Assembly (NCBI GenBank): GCA_020637365.1
Contig: JACJWE010000001.1
Span: 434,001-498,000, forward strand
Reading direction: 5' to 3'
DNA length: 64,000 nt
From: Acidimicrobiia bacterium
Lineage (GTDB): Bacteria > Actinomycetota > Acidimicrobiia > IMCC26256 > JAGNEX01
This document shows, one piece after another, positions 35,196 to 44,879 of the stretch. Numbering within the stretch: position 1 is the stretch's first letter; each line of letters begins with the position of its first letter. The notes beneath the pieces are model-generated. The model did no database searches. It saw only the letters and a program-made list of their open reading frames with translations, and had not been told where the DNA came from. The translations under genes were made by a program, and so were the position numbers.

Positions 35196-38100
35196 CTACT
35201 GGTCGGGGATCAGGTTCGGACGATCGGGATCGACGCGACCGATGTGGGGCGCGTCTGACGGTGCCGCTGCCAGCGGGGTGGAAGCCTCGCGAACGACCCG
35301 AGCGATCTCGACATCTCCATCGAAATACCAAGGTGTCGACCAGAGACGCAGACATTCATAGCCCGAACGTTCAAGGACCGCAGCGGGCACGCTCACCTGA
35401 TCACGTGAACAAAACACGGTTGGGGAGGCCAACGCATCGTCGAGGAAGGCCACCCGCCGTTGCCCACCGGCGGTCGCCTTGGTCGCGACGATCGGAGCGA
35501 CGACGTAGTCGATGCCGACGTGACGTTGCACCGACCATCCGTCGTCGGCGAGGGCCTGGGCGAGTGCATCGTAGGGTCGGTGCGTTCCGGGGTGATCTAA
35601 CTCGGGATAGCCGGGCGTGAGCGGCACTTCGGGAAGGTGCGCCGTGCGGGTCACATACCCCGAAAGGACGTCTTCAGCGGCAGTGGTATTGAGTTCGGCA
35701 ACGTCGTCGGGCGCGCATATGACGACGAGTTGATTGGCTCGCCCGACCACCGGAATCGCCGAGGCCGTCTCCATCGCTTGCCCCTCGACGGTGACAACCG
35801 CGTCGAATCTCATGGATGGCGGTACGAGGGAACACACCGCGCTCGGTGTCGCGACGAGGATCGGCTTGAGGGCCTGTAGCACCGGTTCGGCACGGCGCAA
35901 CAACAGGGTCGTGGTGGCACGGGGATCATTGGTCAGTTCATCGGACAGGGCAGCACCGACCCGTGCTGCATCGCCAGCCCGAACCATCGCCGTTCGCTCA
36001 GACATGACCGACCGTTCCCACCGTGCGATTTCGATGTCGAAATGGCGGAACCTCTCACCGTGTTGGCTCAGCGTTTGCCCCGTATGGCCGCGCAGCCGGA
36101 CGTCGGTGGACAAGATGGCCTGCACCCAACTGTTCAAGACGTTCTGTACGACCGCTCGTCCAATGTCGGCTGTCGGTACCCCGCTTTCTTCGAGGTGTTG
36201 GACGACATCGGTCAAGCCAAAAGAGTTCAGCGCTTGCCGTGCCGAATCGACTCCGTGGAGCTGATGGACCTGGGACGCCTCCGCGATCAGTTCGGTCAAC
36301 AGTTCGCGAGCCGACTCAAAGGACTGATCGAGGCGGGTCGCGATGCGTTTACGGTCCTCGGCCTGGAATCGCGACAACAGTCCGCGACGAATGGGTTCCC
36401 ACGCGCTGAGCCCCGCGCGCAGCTCATTGATATCGACGCGCGGCTCAGCCCAGTTGGACGCCTCCGATTCGGGAAGGGGAGCGCCGAGTTCACCGCGTAA
36501 CGATTCGACATTGTCGATGTGTTGACGGAACCGATCCCAATCGGTGGAAGCGCCGGTAAATCCGCTGCCTAACGACGCTGCTGCGTTCGACGTGAGGTCG
36601 TCATACGCCGTCGCAAGTTGGTGTTGGCGCTGTACGAGCCCGGCGATCTTCATCTGTTCGCCGACCGTCAGTTCACGCTGGAGCCGTTCGTCAAAGTCGC
36701 GAACCGCTGACATGAAGCGATCGAGACGCTCTTCGAGATCGCCAAACTCCCGGATGAGGGTTTGGAGTGGCGAGGACATCAACGCCTCGAGGTCGGTGCC
36801 CAGCAACTCGCCGACGTGATCACGCCAGATATCGAACTGTTCGTACAACGGGTTCCGCTGGTCGCCTTCGTCGGCTGGCTTGCTGGCGAGCAGGCGGGCG
36901 AGGTCGCGCGGATCAAAAAGACCGCCGCTCAGTTCGACTGCATCGTGAGCTACATCGAGACGTCGACGGACGGCATCGAAGTCGGTATCTGGACCGTCAA
37001 ACAGGGTCTCGCCGAGAGCGTCGTGGATCCGGTCTTGTGCATCAAAGACCCGGTTCCACGTGGATTGCCAGGCCTTGGCCTGATCGAGACGAGCGATCGC
37101 TTCACGCGACACCTCGCCCTCGACGAGGTAGGGGGCGAGGGACTCCCGGACCTCTTTGCGGCCCTTACGGTGGCGGATTCCTCGCTCGATTTCGAGCCGT
37201 CCAGCGAGGTATTCGATGTCGGTTTCGAGGATCTCGGGCAGATAGATATCGTTCGCGGCGGCCTCCGCGGCGCGGTATTCCTCAACGAGGCGTTCCATGC
37301 GCTCGACGGTCTGGCCGACGTCTCGGAGTGTGCGCGAATCGAGCAGGCCCGCGCCCGGGATGTCGTCGCTGTATCGCAGCTCATCGAGTTCGGCAAAGAC
37401 GGGAACGTCGGAGAGGATAACTCTATCGGGGTCGATGTTGACCAGGACCGCTAGTTCGGTGACATCTTCCGCGATCACTTCGAGGCGTGCGAGCACAGCG
37501 GAGACCGTTCCGGCCACCTCGACTAAGTCCTGATACAGGTCGGTCCGCTTCACCGGGATCCGGTGGGTGGCGGCGGGCAGATGTTGAGCGCTCATTCGGA
37601 GCCGTTGAGCGATTGCAAAGTCGAGGTTTTCCCAGGCGGGACCCGCGAGGTCGGCGAGTTCATCGCTGACGGCTTTGAAGGGGATCGCCGCGGCTTCGAG
37701 CTCGTGGACCTGCTCGTACACGCCGCTCAGTTCGTCGGCAGCGAGCCAGCTCGCGGGAAAACCCCGGCTCAGTTCGATCCGTTGCAGGAGTTGCAGCAGG
37801 CGGGCGGTTTCGGGCAGTGATTCGAGCGTGCCAGCGAGCTCGACCACTTCGTCCTGTACGGTCTGAGCGACCAGGGCATCGAGGATTTCGATGGCGCGGC
37901 CAAGGTCCTGAGCGATCTCGTCGGTAGCCCACCCTGCAGCGGATGGACTGATGCCACGCCAGACGAAGCCGTCCCGCTGCTCGGGTTCGATCCACTGGCT
38001 CACCAAAAGTTTCGCCGCTGCTTCGAGTCTCGACATCCGGTCAGCGGTCAGCCCCGCGACCGGTGCTGTCGGGGCAGAGCGGATGTCGGCGTCCCAGGAC

Positions 38101-39353
38101 CACGAGGTGAGGACTTCATACAACGAGCGTCCGAGGGGTTGCCGTACCTCGTGGAGTGCCTCGTGGTACCGGGTGATCGTGGTCCGCAGATCGTTGATCT
38201 CATCGACGTCGTGGGCCGGCACCGGTTTCGGTTCTGAACCCTGAGCTTCCCTCGGTGCGCTGCTGAGAGATGCGGCGATGCTGTCAAAGTCGACATAGGG
38301 ATCGGTGAGGGCAAGCGCCCGGTCCTCGACGCCAGCCAGGTGCAGGTGGCGCATGATGTCGTTAGCGGCGTTGCCGTCGGGCGCCAACACCAAGGTGGTT
38401 CGCGCCGATGCGGTCAAATGGGCTGCGGTCGCCGCAGCGAACGAACTCCGAGACGCCCTGTCGGCCGCGCTGACGACGAGGGAACGTCCACCTTTGATCG
38501 CGGCGAGGACGCGCCGGCGGGTGGCATCGGCGGGCACCAACACCGGTTCGTTTTCCGGCGCGAGCGCGCCGTCGGGGTCAGCGCGAAGAAAACGGTCGAT
38601 CGCGGTGTCGTAGCGTGCTGCGGCGTTGCGGGCCGATCCCATGATCGGATGCGATCGCAGTCGTGATTCGCGCAGGAGCAGTTCTTCGTAGATCGACGAC
38701 GGATCGATCGAGAGCACCTGAACGCTGATCGACTGGTCGATCTGCCAGTCGGGTCGTTCGTCCGCGAGTGATTCAATCGTCGCGATCGCCTCGTCCACGG
38801 TATGGGGCTCGCTGCCAAGCGACGGAAGGTTCAGTCCGAGGTGGTGCCTGACGGCGAGAGCCAGGACCGGATTGACCCGAGGTGGTCCGAGACTGGCCAG
38901 TAGCCAGGCTCCCCCCGGCGTCGCCGCGGGTTCGAGACGGACGGGCACCAAAATCAACGGCGATTCGACAGCGGTGTCGCTGACCTGGTCGCGGGCCATC
39001 TCCCATCGCAGGACGCCGAGCGAGAGCCAGGTGCGGGCGGCGTTCGTGCCGGTTCCGTCACCGGCCCGACGCACCTCTTCGATCATCGAGGCCGCCCGGG
39101 TACCCTCTCGCAGCCACAACGCTGTCGTACGAATCGTCGATGGTGGAGGGTCGTAGCCAACATTCCACCGGGCATGGCGACGGGTTGCCTCGATAGCGAG
39201 CTGCGCGGGTTCACCGCCTTGGAGGATCAAGCTTGGCGTTTGCCTGCTCGCCGCGTTCAGCGCGGGGTTCCGATAGGTCAGATCGACGAGTTGACCAGCC
39301 CAGCGCTGGATGAGCCGCTCGATATGGTCATCTGACCGATTCATCGCGCTCAT
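35196..39353 (-). CDS. DUF4011/Hhe-like giant protein with decayed helicase and Vsr-like nuclease motifs
   Basis: A single intact frame of 1385 residues. The N-terminus (RWAGQLVDLTYRNPALNAAS, about 17-36) is the hallmark of DUF4011 proteins, usually fused to a superfamily 1 helicase and a C-terminal Vsr-like nuclease. The outline is present but the active sites are not. Where Walker A is expected, about 292-304, the sequence is VVSAADRASRSSF. The DEAS box is replaced by FDAVVTVEGQAMETA at about 1183-1197. The Vsr region (about 1265-1340) keeps the fold-like text VGIDYVVAPI, RRVAFLDDAL, CSRDQVSVPAAVLERSGYEC and LRLWSTPWYFDGD but lacks most acidic residues. The middle (about 380-1120) is long and coiled-coil-like. 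The stop is followed after two bases by a small gene; its start overlaps the enoyl-CoA isomerase stop. Confidence 0.75.
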   Translation of the reverse strand: MSAMNRSDDHIERLIQRWAGQLVDLTYRNPALNAASRQTPSLILQGGEPAQLAIEATRRHARWNVGYDPPPSTIRTTALWLREGTRAASMIEEVRRAGDGTGTNAARTWLSLGVLRWEMARDQVSDTAVESPLILVPVRLEPAATPGGAWLLASLGPPRVNPVLALAVRHHLGLNLPSLGSEPHTVDEAIATIESLADERPDWQIDQSISVQVLSIDPSSIYEELLLRESRLRSHPIMGSARNAAARYDTAIDRFLRADPDGALAPENEPVLVPADATRRRVLAAIKGGRSLVVSAADRASRSSFAAATAAHLTASARTTLVLAPDGNAANDIMRHLHLAGVEDRALALTDPYVDFDSIAASLSSAPREAQGSEPKPVPAHDVDEINDLRTTITRYHEALHEVRQPLGRSLYEVLTSWSWDADIRSAPTAPVAGLTADRMSRLEAAAKLLVSQWIEPEQRDGFVWRGISPSAAGWATDEIAQDLGRAIEILDALVAQTVQDEVVELAGTLESLPETARLLQLLQRIELSRGFPASWLAADELSGVYEQVHELEAAAIPFKAVSDELADLAGPAWENLDFAIAQRLRMSAQHLPAATHRIPVKRTDLYQDLVEVAGTVSAVLARLEVIAEDVTELAVLVNIDPDRVILSDVPVFAELDELRYSDDIPGAGLLDSRTLRDVGQTVERMERLVEEYRAAEAAANDIYLPEILETDIEYLAGRLEIERGIRHRKGRKEVRESLAPYLVEGEVSREAIARLDQAKAWQSTWNRVFDAQDRIHDALGETLFDGPDTDFDAVRRRLDVAHDAVELSGGLFDPRDLARLLASKPADEGDQRNPLYEQFDIWRDHVGELLGTDLEALMSSPLQTLIREFGDLEERLDRFMSAVRDFDERLQRELTVGEQMKIAGLVQRQHQLATAYDDLTSNAAASLGSGFTGASTDWDRFRQHIDNVESLRGELGAPLPESEASNWAEPRVDINELRAGLSAWEPIRRGLLSRFQAEDRKRIATRLDQSFESARELLTELIAEASQVHQLHGVDSARQALNSFGLTDVVQHLEESGVPTADIGRAVVQNVLNSWVQAILSTDVRLRGHTGQTLSQHGERFRHFDIEIARWERSVMSERTAMVRAGDAARVGAALSDELTNDPRATTTLLLRRAEPVLQALKPILVATPSAVCSLVPPSMRFDAVVTVEGQAMETASAIPVVGRANQLVVICAPDDVAELNTTAAEDVLSGYVTRTAHLPEVPLTPGYPELDHPGTHRPYDALAQALADDGWSVQRHVGIDYVVAPIVATKATAGGQRRVAFLDDALASPTVFCSRDQVSVPAAVLERSGYECLRLWSTPWYFDGDVEIARVVREASTPLAAAPSDAPHIGRVDPDRPNLIPDQ

Positions 39354-40108
39354 CCGCGTCGAGCGAAGAACGCCGTGATCGCCGCGAGGTTTTCCTCCGT
39401 GCCGATCAACCCGGTGAATGCCTCGAGCTCGTCGGTCCGGGCACGTTCGATTTCGGTGCGGTGCGCCGCCATCATCAGACGTTTCGAGGTTCGTAGCGAG
39501 TTGACACCGAAGGTCGCGATCTGGTCGGCGACCTGCAACGTTTGGTCCATGAGGTCAACATCGTCCACGACCCGCAACGCCAGCCCGGACGCTACCGCCT
39601 GTTCCGCATCCAACCAGTCGCTGGTGAAGATGGCATATGCGGCATTTTGCCAGCCCATTCGGAGAGGCAGCAGGTAGCTCGCCGCCGCTTCGGTCGTGAC
39701 GCCAAGCGCAGAAAATGGCACGCGCATCCGCGCCGAACGGGCGATGAAGACCAGATCACAAAACCCGAGGATAGTCATGCCGATGCCGACGGCCACACCG
39801 TTAACCGCAGCGATGAGTGGCTTGTCGAAAGCTTCGAGCGCTGGCATAAATGCCGGGTAGCCCGATGCCATGGGATCGGCGTCGTGGTCGGGTTCAAGCA
39901 TCTGGTTGAGGTCTTGACCGGAGGTGAAGGCTCGTCCGGAGCCGGTGAGGACGACGCATTTAACGCTGTCGTCCGCCGACGCCGCCATCAGGGCGTCGCG
40001 CAAGTCGTCCCAGAGTTGGGTGGTGAAGGCGTTGAGGGCGTCGGGCCGGTTCAGCGTGACGATTCGCACACCTGAACGGTCTCTGAGGTTGAGAACCTGG
40101 TCGGTCAT
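39350..40108 (-). CDS. Enoyl-CoA hydratase/isomerase family protein (ECI-like)
   Basis: A 252-residue crotonase-fold protein from ATG 40108 (MTDQVLNLRDRSG). Oxyanion segments are GRAFTSGQDL and AVNGVAVGIGMTILGFCDLV. The hydratase glutamate of the GGGCE position is absent, but the glutamate of GVTTEAAASYLLPLRMG is where delta3,delta2-enoyl-CoA isomerases carry their single catalytic residue. Isomerase activity on unsaturated acyl-CoA is therefore more likely than hydration. The gene's stop overlaps the start of the DUF4011-like gene; I see no metabolic link between them. Confidence 0.82.
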   Translation of the reverse strand: MTDQVLNLRDRSGVRIVTLNRPDALNAFTTQLWDDLRDALMAASADDSVKCVVLTGSGRAFTSGQDLNQMLEPDHDADPMASGYPAFMPALEAFDKPLIAAVNGVAVGIGMTILGFCDLVFIARSARMRVPFSALGVTTEAAASYLLPLRMGWQNAAYAIFTSDWLDAEQAVASGLALRVVDDVDLMDQTLQVADQIATFGVNSLRTSKRLMMAAHRTEIERARTDELEAFTGLIGTEENLAAITAFFARRG

Positions 40109-40318
40109 GTGCACCGCGCCCCTTCGGTCAAGAAGTTTGTTTCGCTGTTCGATCGTTTGTTGTGCTGATCGCCTGGGACCCCGAGCCCTGTCCGAAAGTG
40201 GGGTATGTGCCTGCGGTTCGCCTGCAACGGCCGCAAAGCTACCCGCGATTTGGAATGCGGATATGATCCCGCGGCCCACAGCCACCCACCGACGGGTGAG
40301 CGGTCAGGGGGAGCGCTC

Positions 40319-40885
40319 ATGGGACAAAGCTACGCCACGCTACTGGGACGGTTGGCCGAGCGAGTCGATGCGCTCTGTTCCCAGATCGATCGCGCTGCGA
40401 CGTGGGTGAGTCGCGGCGGCGCTTTGGGTGGCGTGTTGGCAGCGTTCGCGATCTGGTGGTGGCCGACCGGAGCGGCGCTCAAAGTGGGCTTGGTGGCCGT
40501 CGTAGGCATCGTGTTCATGGTGGGTCGTGTGCTGCTAGGCCGGATCGGCGCAACCCTGGACGCCTGGCGAGACCTGCCCGGAGACTTGAGCAGGACCGGT
40601 GCGGAGATTCCTGAGGCGGTCGCGACGATGACCGATGTGGCTGGTACCGCGTTGACCCATGTCAAACGTCGTTCCTTGGGGGGTCTCATCGGCGATGTGC
40701 GCGCTCTGTTGTCGATGAACAAGACCCTCCGGCAAGCAACGGGCACCGTCGGGGGTGTTCGCGAGGTCGTGACATCGCCTTGGCAGCTCGTCTCTGGACT
40801 TTGGGGACTGGCGGTTATGGTCGGGCTCTGGGTCGCGGCGTGGTGCTGCGTGGTGATTGGGATATCGTGGCGCCTCCTTGGATAG
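40319..40885 (+). CDS. Hypothetical membrane protein
   Basis: A 188-residue protein from ATG 40319 behind AGGGGGAGC. An amphipathic start (LAERVDALCSQIDRAATWVS) is followed by two membrane helices (GALGGVLAAFAIWWWP and LKVGLVAVVGIVFMVGRVLL). A central soluble helical region of 80 residues (DLSRTGAEIPEAVATMTDVA) follows, then a C-terminal helix pair (GLWGLAVMVGLWVAAWCCVV). No family recognised. It lies alone between a divergent acyl-CoA gene and a secreted peptidase gene. Confidence 0.6.
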   Translation: MGQSYATLLGRLAERVDALCSQIDRAATWVSRGGALGGVLAAFAIWWWPTGAALKVGLVAVVGIVFMVGRVLLGRIGATLDAWRDLPGDLSRTGAEIPEAVATMTDVAGTALTHVKRRSLGGLIGDVRALLSMNKTLRQATGTVGGVREVVTSPWQLVSGLWGLAVMVGLWVAAWCCVVIGISWRLLG

Positions 40886-41037
40886 CGCTACACAAGTGTC
40901 GGTAGCGCCGCAAGAATTTCGACGGGTGATCGTTGCGACCGCCGGTACGCTCACTGCGTCATCAAACCCCGGGGACTCCCCACCCTTTGGTATCGCTGGC
41001 CCCGCGCTGGGGTCGCTCCGACGTAGGACCTCAAAAC

Positions 41038-42951
41038 GTGGCTCACGCAAGTCAATTCCGTCGGCTTCTCTGGATGCTGGTGAGCTTCCTCGTCGTCGCA
41101 CTCCTCGCAGCGTCGTGTGCGCGGGATGCGACGACCGAGGAGTCCTCGACCGATTCGACGACGTCGACGACGACCGAAGGCGGTGCCGACAACGGCGTTG
41201 GTTCTCGGTCGACGACAACCCAAACAGCGGGGGACGCAGCGAAGGTGAAGCCGTCCAACGACACGGGGAAGAGTCCTTCGACCGCGCGTCGAAGCGACTC
41301 GACGTCACCCTCGCCCGGTCCGGCGGGCCGAGACGACTGGGACGTTGAGTCGATCGACTGGCACCGCTGCGGTTCACTTTCCTGCGGCACGGTGACCGTG
41401 CCCATCGACTATGAGGACCCCTCGCAAGGAACGCTCGACATTGCGGTGAATAAGGCCGATGCGCAGGGTCGAAACCCGATCGGCGTGTTGTTCGTCAACC
41501 CTGGCGGCCCGGGTGCGTCCGGTGTCGACTTCGTTGCAGAGTCCGTCGCGGCGTACTTCCCACCCGAACTCCTCGACCGTTTCGACATCGTTGGATGGGA
41601 TCCCCGTGGGGTCGGCGAGAGTGAACCGACGATCGAATGTGGTGATGACGGCGAACTTTTTGACGAGCTGGCTGATCTCAGAGGCCCGCAATACAGCGCG
41701 CAAGAAATCGAGCTGGGGGAGGAGGCTGTCGAACTGTGTGCTGATTCGATGGGCGCTGCTGCTGGCGCCCTCGACTCCTACCACGTGGCGATGGACATGG
41801 ACGTCATCCGTGAAGCTGTAGGGGAAGACGAGATCTCTTATCTCGGGTTCTCCTATGGGTCAACCCTCGGCGTGTGGTACGCGACGTTGTTCCCCGATCG
41901 AGTTCGGGCGATGGTCCTCGACGGTGCCGATAACCCTCAAGACGATTTGTCTACCTACGAGGCTCGTGAGGCGTCGATGCTGGAAGAAATGTCCGGCTTT
42001 GAGACTCAACTCGCAGAGGCGCTCAAGAGCTGTGATTCGCCGGACTGTCCGCTGTACAACGACGGTGATCCCGTGTCGGCATACAAAGAAGCGGCAGCAA
42101 AACTCGATGTGCTCGTACCGCTCGCTGGCGGCAATCCCGACGCTCCCGTTTTCGCCGTGGTGACGGGTCTGTACTCAGAAACCGATTGGCCGCTCTTGAT
42201 GGACGGGCTCGCCGCCCTACGCGATGACGGGGACACCGACATCTTGATGGATCTGATCGAGTTTCAGATCGACACCGACGGCGGCATCAACGAAACCGAG
42301 TACATCAACTGTCTCGACGGGTGGGTTCTCTACCCAGAACTGGACCGGGAATCACAGTTTGATGACGAAGAACGCTTGGTTGCGACGTTGCGCCGAGAGC
42401 TGCCGCTGTTGAGCGCCGCAATGGACTTGGAAGCCGTCTACGCGTGTCCGTTCATGGACACACTCCATCCCCGTCCCTTTACGGGGCCGCTCGACGGCGG
42501 CGACGTGCCGATCCTCGTCATCGGCAACCCATCGGATCCAGCGACTCCATTTGTCGAATCCAAACAGCTGGTCGATGACGTGCTCTCCAACGGCACCCTG
42601 CTCGAGGTTGATCATTTCCAGCACACGGTGTATCCGCTCAACGAGTGTGTCGTGAAGCGGGTTCACGAGGTGCTGATCGACGGTGACGTCCCCGAAGGCG
42701 GGGTCGAACACTGCGACCGTGACGACTCCTATCTCAGCGGCGACGAGGACCTTGTCGGACTGATCACTTCGGATTGTGAGTACATCGTTCAAGAGCTCGA
42801 ACTCGATGAGGACTCGGCGTTCTGCGAGCGGGTCGCCCAGGAGATGTTCGACACGGTCCAAGACCCATCCTGGTCGGCGGAGGCGGAGCGGGCCGATGAT
42901 CCGTCGGACTTCTACTACCAGACCCTGCTCGACGTCATGGGCGTGGGCTGA
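41038..42951 (+). CDS. Secreted lipoprotein alpha/beta hydrolase, tripeptidyl aminopeptidase type
   Basis: Start chosen at GTG 41038, giving a signal peptide with lipobox (LVVALLAASC). The mature N-terminus is a Ser/Thr-rich stalk of about 75 residues. The catalytic domain matches the Streptomyces tripeptidyl aminopeptidase (Tap/SlpD) group: LFVNPGGPGASGVDFVAES (oxyanion loop), GWDPRGVGESEP, nucleophile SYLGFSYGSTLGVWYA, acid in IGNPSDPATPF and histidine in VDHFQHTVYP. About 637 residues. Expected to act outside the membrane on short peptides from the N-terminus. Cysteine pairs in the cap region probably form disulfides. The gene ends one base before a convergent methyltransferase gene. Confidence 0.85.
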   Translation: MAHASQFRRLLWMLVSFLVVALLAASCARDATTEESSTDSTTSTTTEGGADNGVGSRSTTTQTAGDAAKVKPSNDTGKSPSTARRSDSTSPSPGPAGRDDWDVESIDWHRCGSLSCGTVTVPIDYEDPSQGTLDIAVNKADAQGRNPIGVLFVNPGGPGASGVDFVAESVAAYFPPELLDRFDIVGWDPRGVGESEPTIECGDDGELFDELADLRGPQYSAQEIELGEEAVELCADSMGAAAGALDSYHVAMDMDVIREAVGEDEISYLGFSYGSTLGVWYATLFPDRVRAMVLDGADNPQDDLSTYEAREASMLEEMSGFETQLAEALKSCDSPDCPLYNDGDPVSAYKEAAAKLDVLVPLAGGNPDAPVFAVVTGLYSETDWPLLMDGLAALRDDGDTDILMDLIEFQIDTDGGINETEYINCLDGWVLYPELDRESQFDDEERLVATLRRELPLLSAAMDLEAVYACPFMDTLHPRPFTGPLDGGDVPILVIGNPSDPATPFVESKQLVDDVLSNGTLLEVDHFQHTVYPLNECVVKRVHEVLIDGDVPEGGVEHCDRDDSYLSGDEDLVGLITSDCEYIVQELELDEDSAFCERVAQEMFDTVQDPSWSAEAERADDPSDFYYQTLLDVMGVG

Positions 42952-43662
42952 TCAGCGTGTCGGTCCGTCACTGCGCACCAGAATCCGCATCGATCCAACC
43001 GTGCGGACCGGCGAGAACACGCCGCTGCTGATCGCCTCGCAATAGACCTGCCACGGCCCCTGGCCACCAAGGTCCGGGTCTTCGAACACGTCGTGGAACA
43101 CGAGGTATCCGCCCGGAACGACGTGCGGTGACCACCCGAGATAGTCGGCGAGCGCCGGTTCATATGAGTGAGCGCCGTCGATGAACACCAGCGATAACGG
43201 TGTGTTCCAGTGGCGGGCCACCTTCGGAGAGTCGCCGATGATCCCGATCACGACGTCGCTCACCCCGGCATCTGCGATCGTTCGCCGGAACTCTACCGAC
43301 GAGTCCATGCGGCCCGTGTGCTCGTCGATCAACGAACTGTCGTGATGCTCCCAACCCGCCTGCATCTCTTCAGAGCCATGATGGTGGTCGATCGTAAAGA
43401 CCACCGTCCCAGCCTCACGAGCAGGACCCGCAAGGTACAGACTTGACTTTCCGCAGTAGGTACCGATCTCCAGCAGTGGCCCCAGTGACGCGACCTCGAG
43501 TGCTGCTTTCGCGAGGGCGAGGCCCTCATCGTCGGGCATAAAACCCTTGGCCACACGCGCCGCGTTCAGCAGCGTTGGATCGAGCCCAGCCGCTGGATCG
43601 ATCGTTGGCATTGGATCGACGCGCTGGGCAGGTGCGCGGTCGGTATCGTCGTGTCCTATCAC
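42952..43662 (-). CDS. Class I SAM-dependent methyltransferase (methyltransf_24 type)
   Basis: A 236-residue protein. Motif I LGPLLEIGTYCGKSSLYLAG, the acidic strand TVVFTIDHHHGSEE, and LSLVFIDGAHSYEPALADYL with HVVPGGYLVFHDVFED are characteristic of the CmcI/methyltransf_24 group, which includes O-methyltransferases and sugar-related enzymes. The target is unknown. The first 25 residues are poorly conserved in character; MPTIDPAAG near residue 18 is an alternative start. Its 3' end abuts the peptidase gene. Confidence 0.8.
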   Translation of the reverse strand: MIGHDDTDRAPAQRVDPMPTIDPAAGLDPTLLNAARVAKGFMPDDEGLALAKAALEVASLGPLLEIGTYCGKSSLYLAGPAREAGTVVFTIDHHHGSEEMQAGWEHHDSSLIDEHTGRMDSSVEFRRTIADAGVSDVVIGIIGDSPKVARHWNTPLSLVFIDGAHSYEPALADYLGWSPHVVPGGYLVFHDVFEDPDLGGQGPWQVYCEAISSGVFSPVRTVGSMRILVRSDGPTR

Positions 43663-43773
43663 GGTGGCCTCCTCGGCGAGCAGTGCAAAGACGCAGCGTC
43701 GGAGTCTGACATCCCTAGTCCTCAGCGTTCAGATAGCGCGGCGGCGTCCGTGGTCGGTCACTAACATCACGAC

Positions 43774-44733
43774 ATGAAAATTTCGGTGTTTTGCGCAGAG
43801 GTCTCCAAGCCCCAGTCGGTGCTGTCGTTTATCACCAAGGCTGAGGAACTCAATTTCTACGGTGTTTGGCTGCCCCAGATCATGGGCCTCGATTCGATGA
43901 CGATGCTTGCGGTCGCAGGCGGGCCGACATCGACGATCAAGCTGGGCACCTCGGTGGTGCCGACCTATCCGCGCCATCCGTCGGTGATGGCCCAGCAGGC
44001 GGCGACGGTCGCGATGCTCACCGATGGACGATTCCGTCTCGGTATCGGCACATCACACGTCCCCGTCATCGAGGGCATGCTCGGTCTGAGCTTTGACCGA
44101 CCGATCAGCCACATGCGCGAGTACGTGACCATCGTCAAAGAGCTCCTCAACGACTCGAGCTCAAATCTCGAAGGGGACCACTACCGGGTGCACACGGTGT
44201 CGCTGGTGAAACCACCGCCGACACCGGTCATGATGTCGGTCCTGAGCCAGCAGATGTGTCGGGTCGCGGGTTCGGTCGCCGACGGAGGCATTACCTGGGT
44301 AGCGCCCCCCGAACACATCGCTGCGACGGTCATTCCCGAAATGGCTCGGGGCGCCCAGCAGGCGGGTCGGGAACGGCCACCCGTCGTCGCCGAGGTGCCC
44401 TGTGCGATCGACACGGACCGTGATGCGGTGCGGGCCGCGGTCAACAAGAACTTCTCGATCTACCCAACACTCCCGTTCTACAACACGATGATGCGTCAAG
44501 CGTCCATTCCGGGATCGGAAGAGGCGCTGCGGACCGGGATCTGGTCGCCGCAGATGATCGACGCGATCATCCCCAGCGGCGACGAGGATGCTGTGGCACG
44601 AAAGATCCAACAGTTCTTCGATGCCGGTGCCGATGAAGTGGTGCTTGCCCCCTTCCCGGTCGGCGACGATGCTGGTGCCTCGATCGATCGCACGCTGACA
44701 GGGCTGTCGGCGATCGCGTCAGACCGATCATGA
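43774..44733 (+). CDS. LLM-class (F420-type) oxidoreductase
   Basis: A 319-residue luciferase-like TIM barrel with an intact frame: AEELNFYGVWLPQIMGLDSM, TSTIKLGTSVVPTYPRHPSV, MLTDGRFRLGIGTSHVPVIE and RVAGSVADGGITWVAPPEHI. This order fits probable F420-dependent reductases or dehydrogenases. The substrate cannot be told. It is only distantly similar to the LLM gene at 16633 (different motif wording), so they are not recent duplicates. Followed by a 14-bp tandem repeat before the next gene. Confidence 0.87.
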   Translation: MKISVFCAEVSKPQSVLSFITKAEELNFYGVWLPQIMGLDSMTMLAVAGGPTSTIKLGTSVVPTYPRHPSVMAQQAATVAMLTDGRFRLGIGTSHVPVIEGMLGLSFDRPISHMREYVTIVKELLNDSSSNLEGDHYRVHTVSLVKPPPTPVMMSVLSQQMCRVAGSVADGGITWVAPPEHIAATVIPEMARGAQQAGRERPPVVAEVPCAIDTDRDAVRAAVNKNFSIYPTLPFYNTMMRQASIPGSEEALRTGIWSPQMIDAIIPSGDEDAVARKIQQFFDAGADEVVLAPFPVGDDAGASIDRTLTGLSAIASDRS

Positions 44734-44794
44734 TCCGCCACATACAGGTGCCGCTCACGACCCTCCCGTAACCGGATACAGCGGGTCTTGGGCC

Positions 44795-44849
44795 GCCAGT
44801 ACAGGGCTGCCGGTACAGGGCTGCCAGTACAGGGCTGCCGGTACAGGCT
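44795..44849 (+). repeat. 14-bp tandem repeat (about 3.9 copies)
   Basis: GCCAGTACAGGGCT and GCCGGTACAGGGCT alternate (A,G,A,G at the fourth base) for nearly four units, the last one base short. The array ends about 30 bases upstream of a GTG start, so it lies in the promoter or leader of the following gene. Confidence 0.9.
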
Positions 44850-44879
44850 TTCAATCGAGAATCGAAGGGGGAATGCCAC

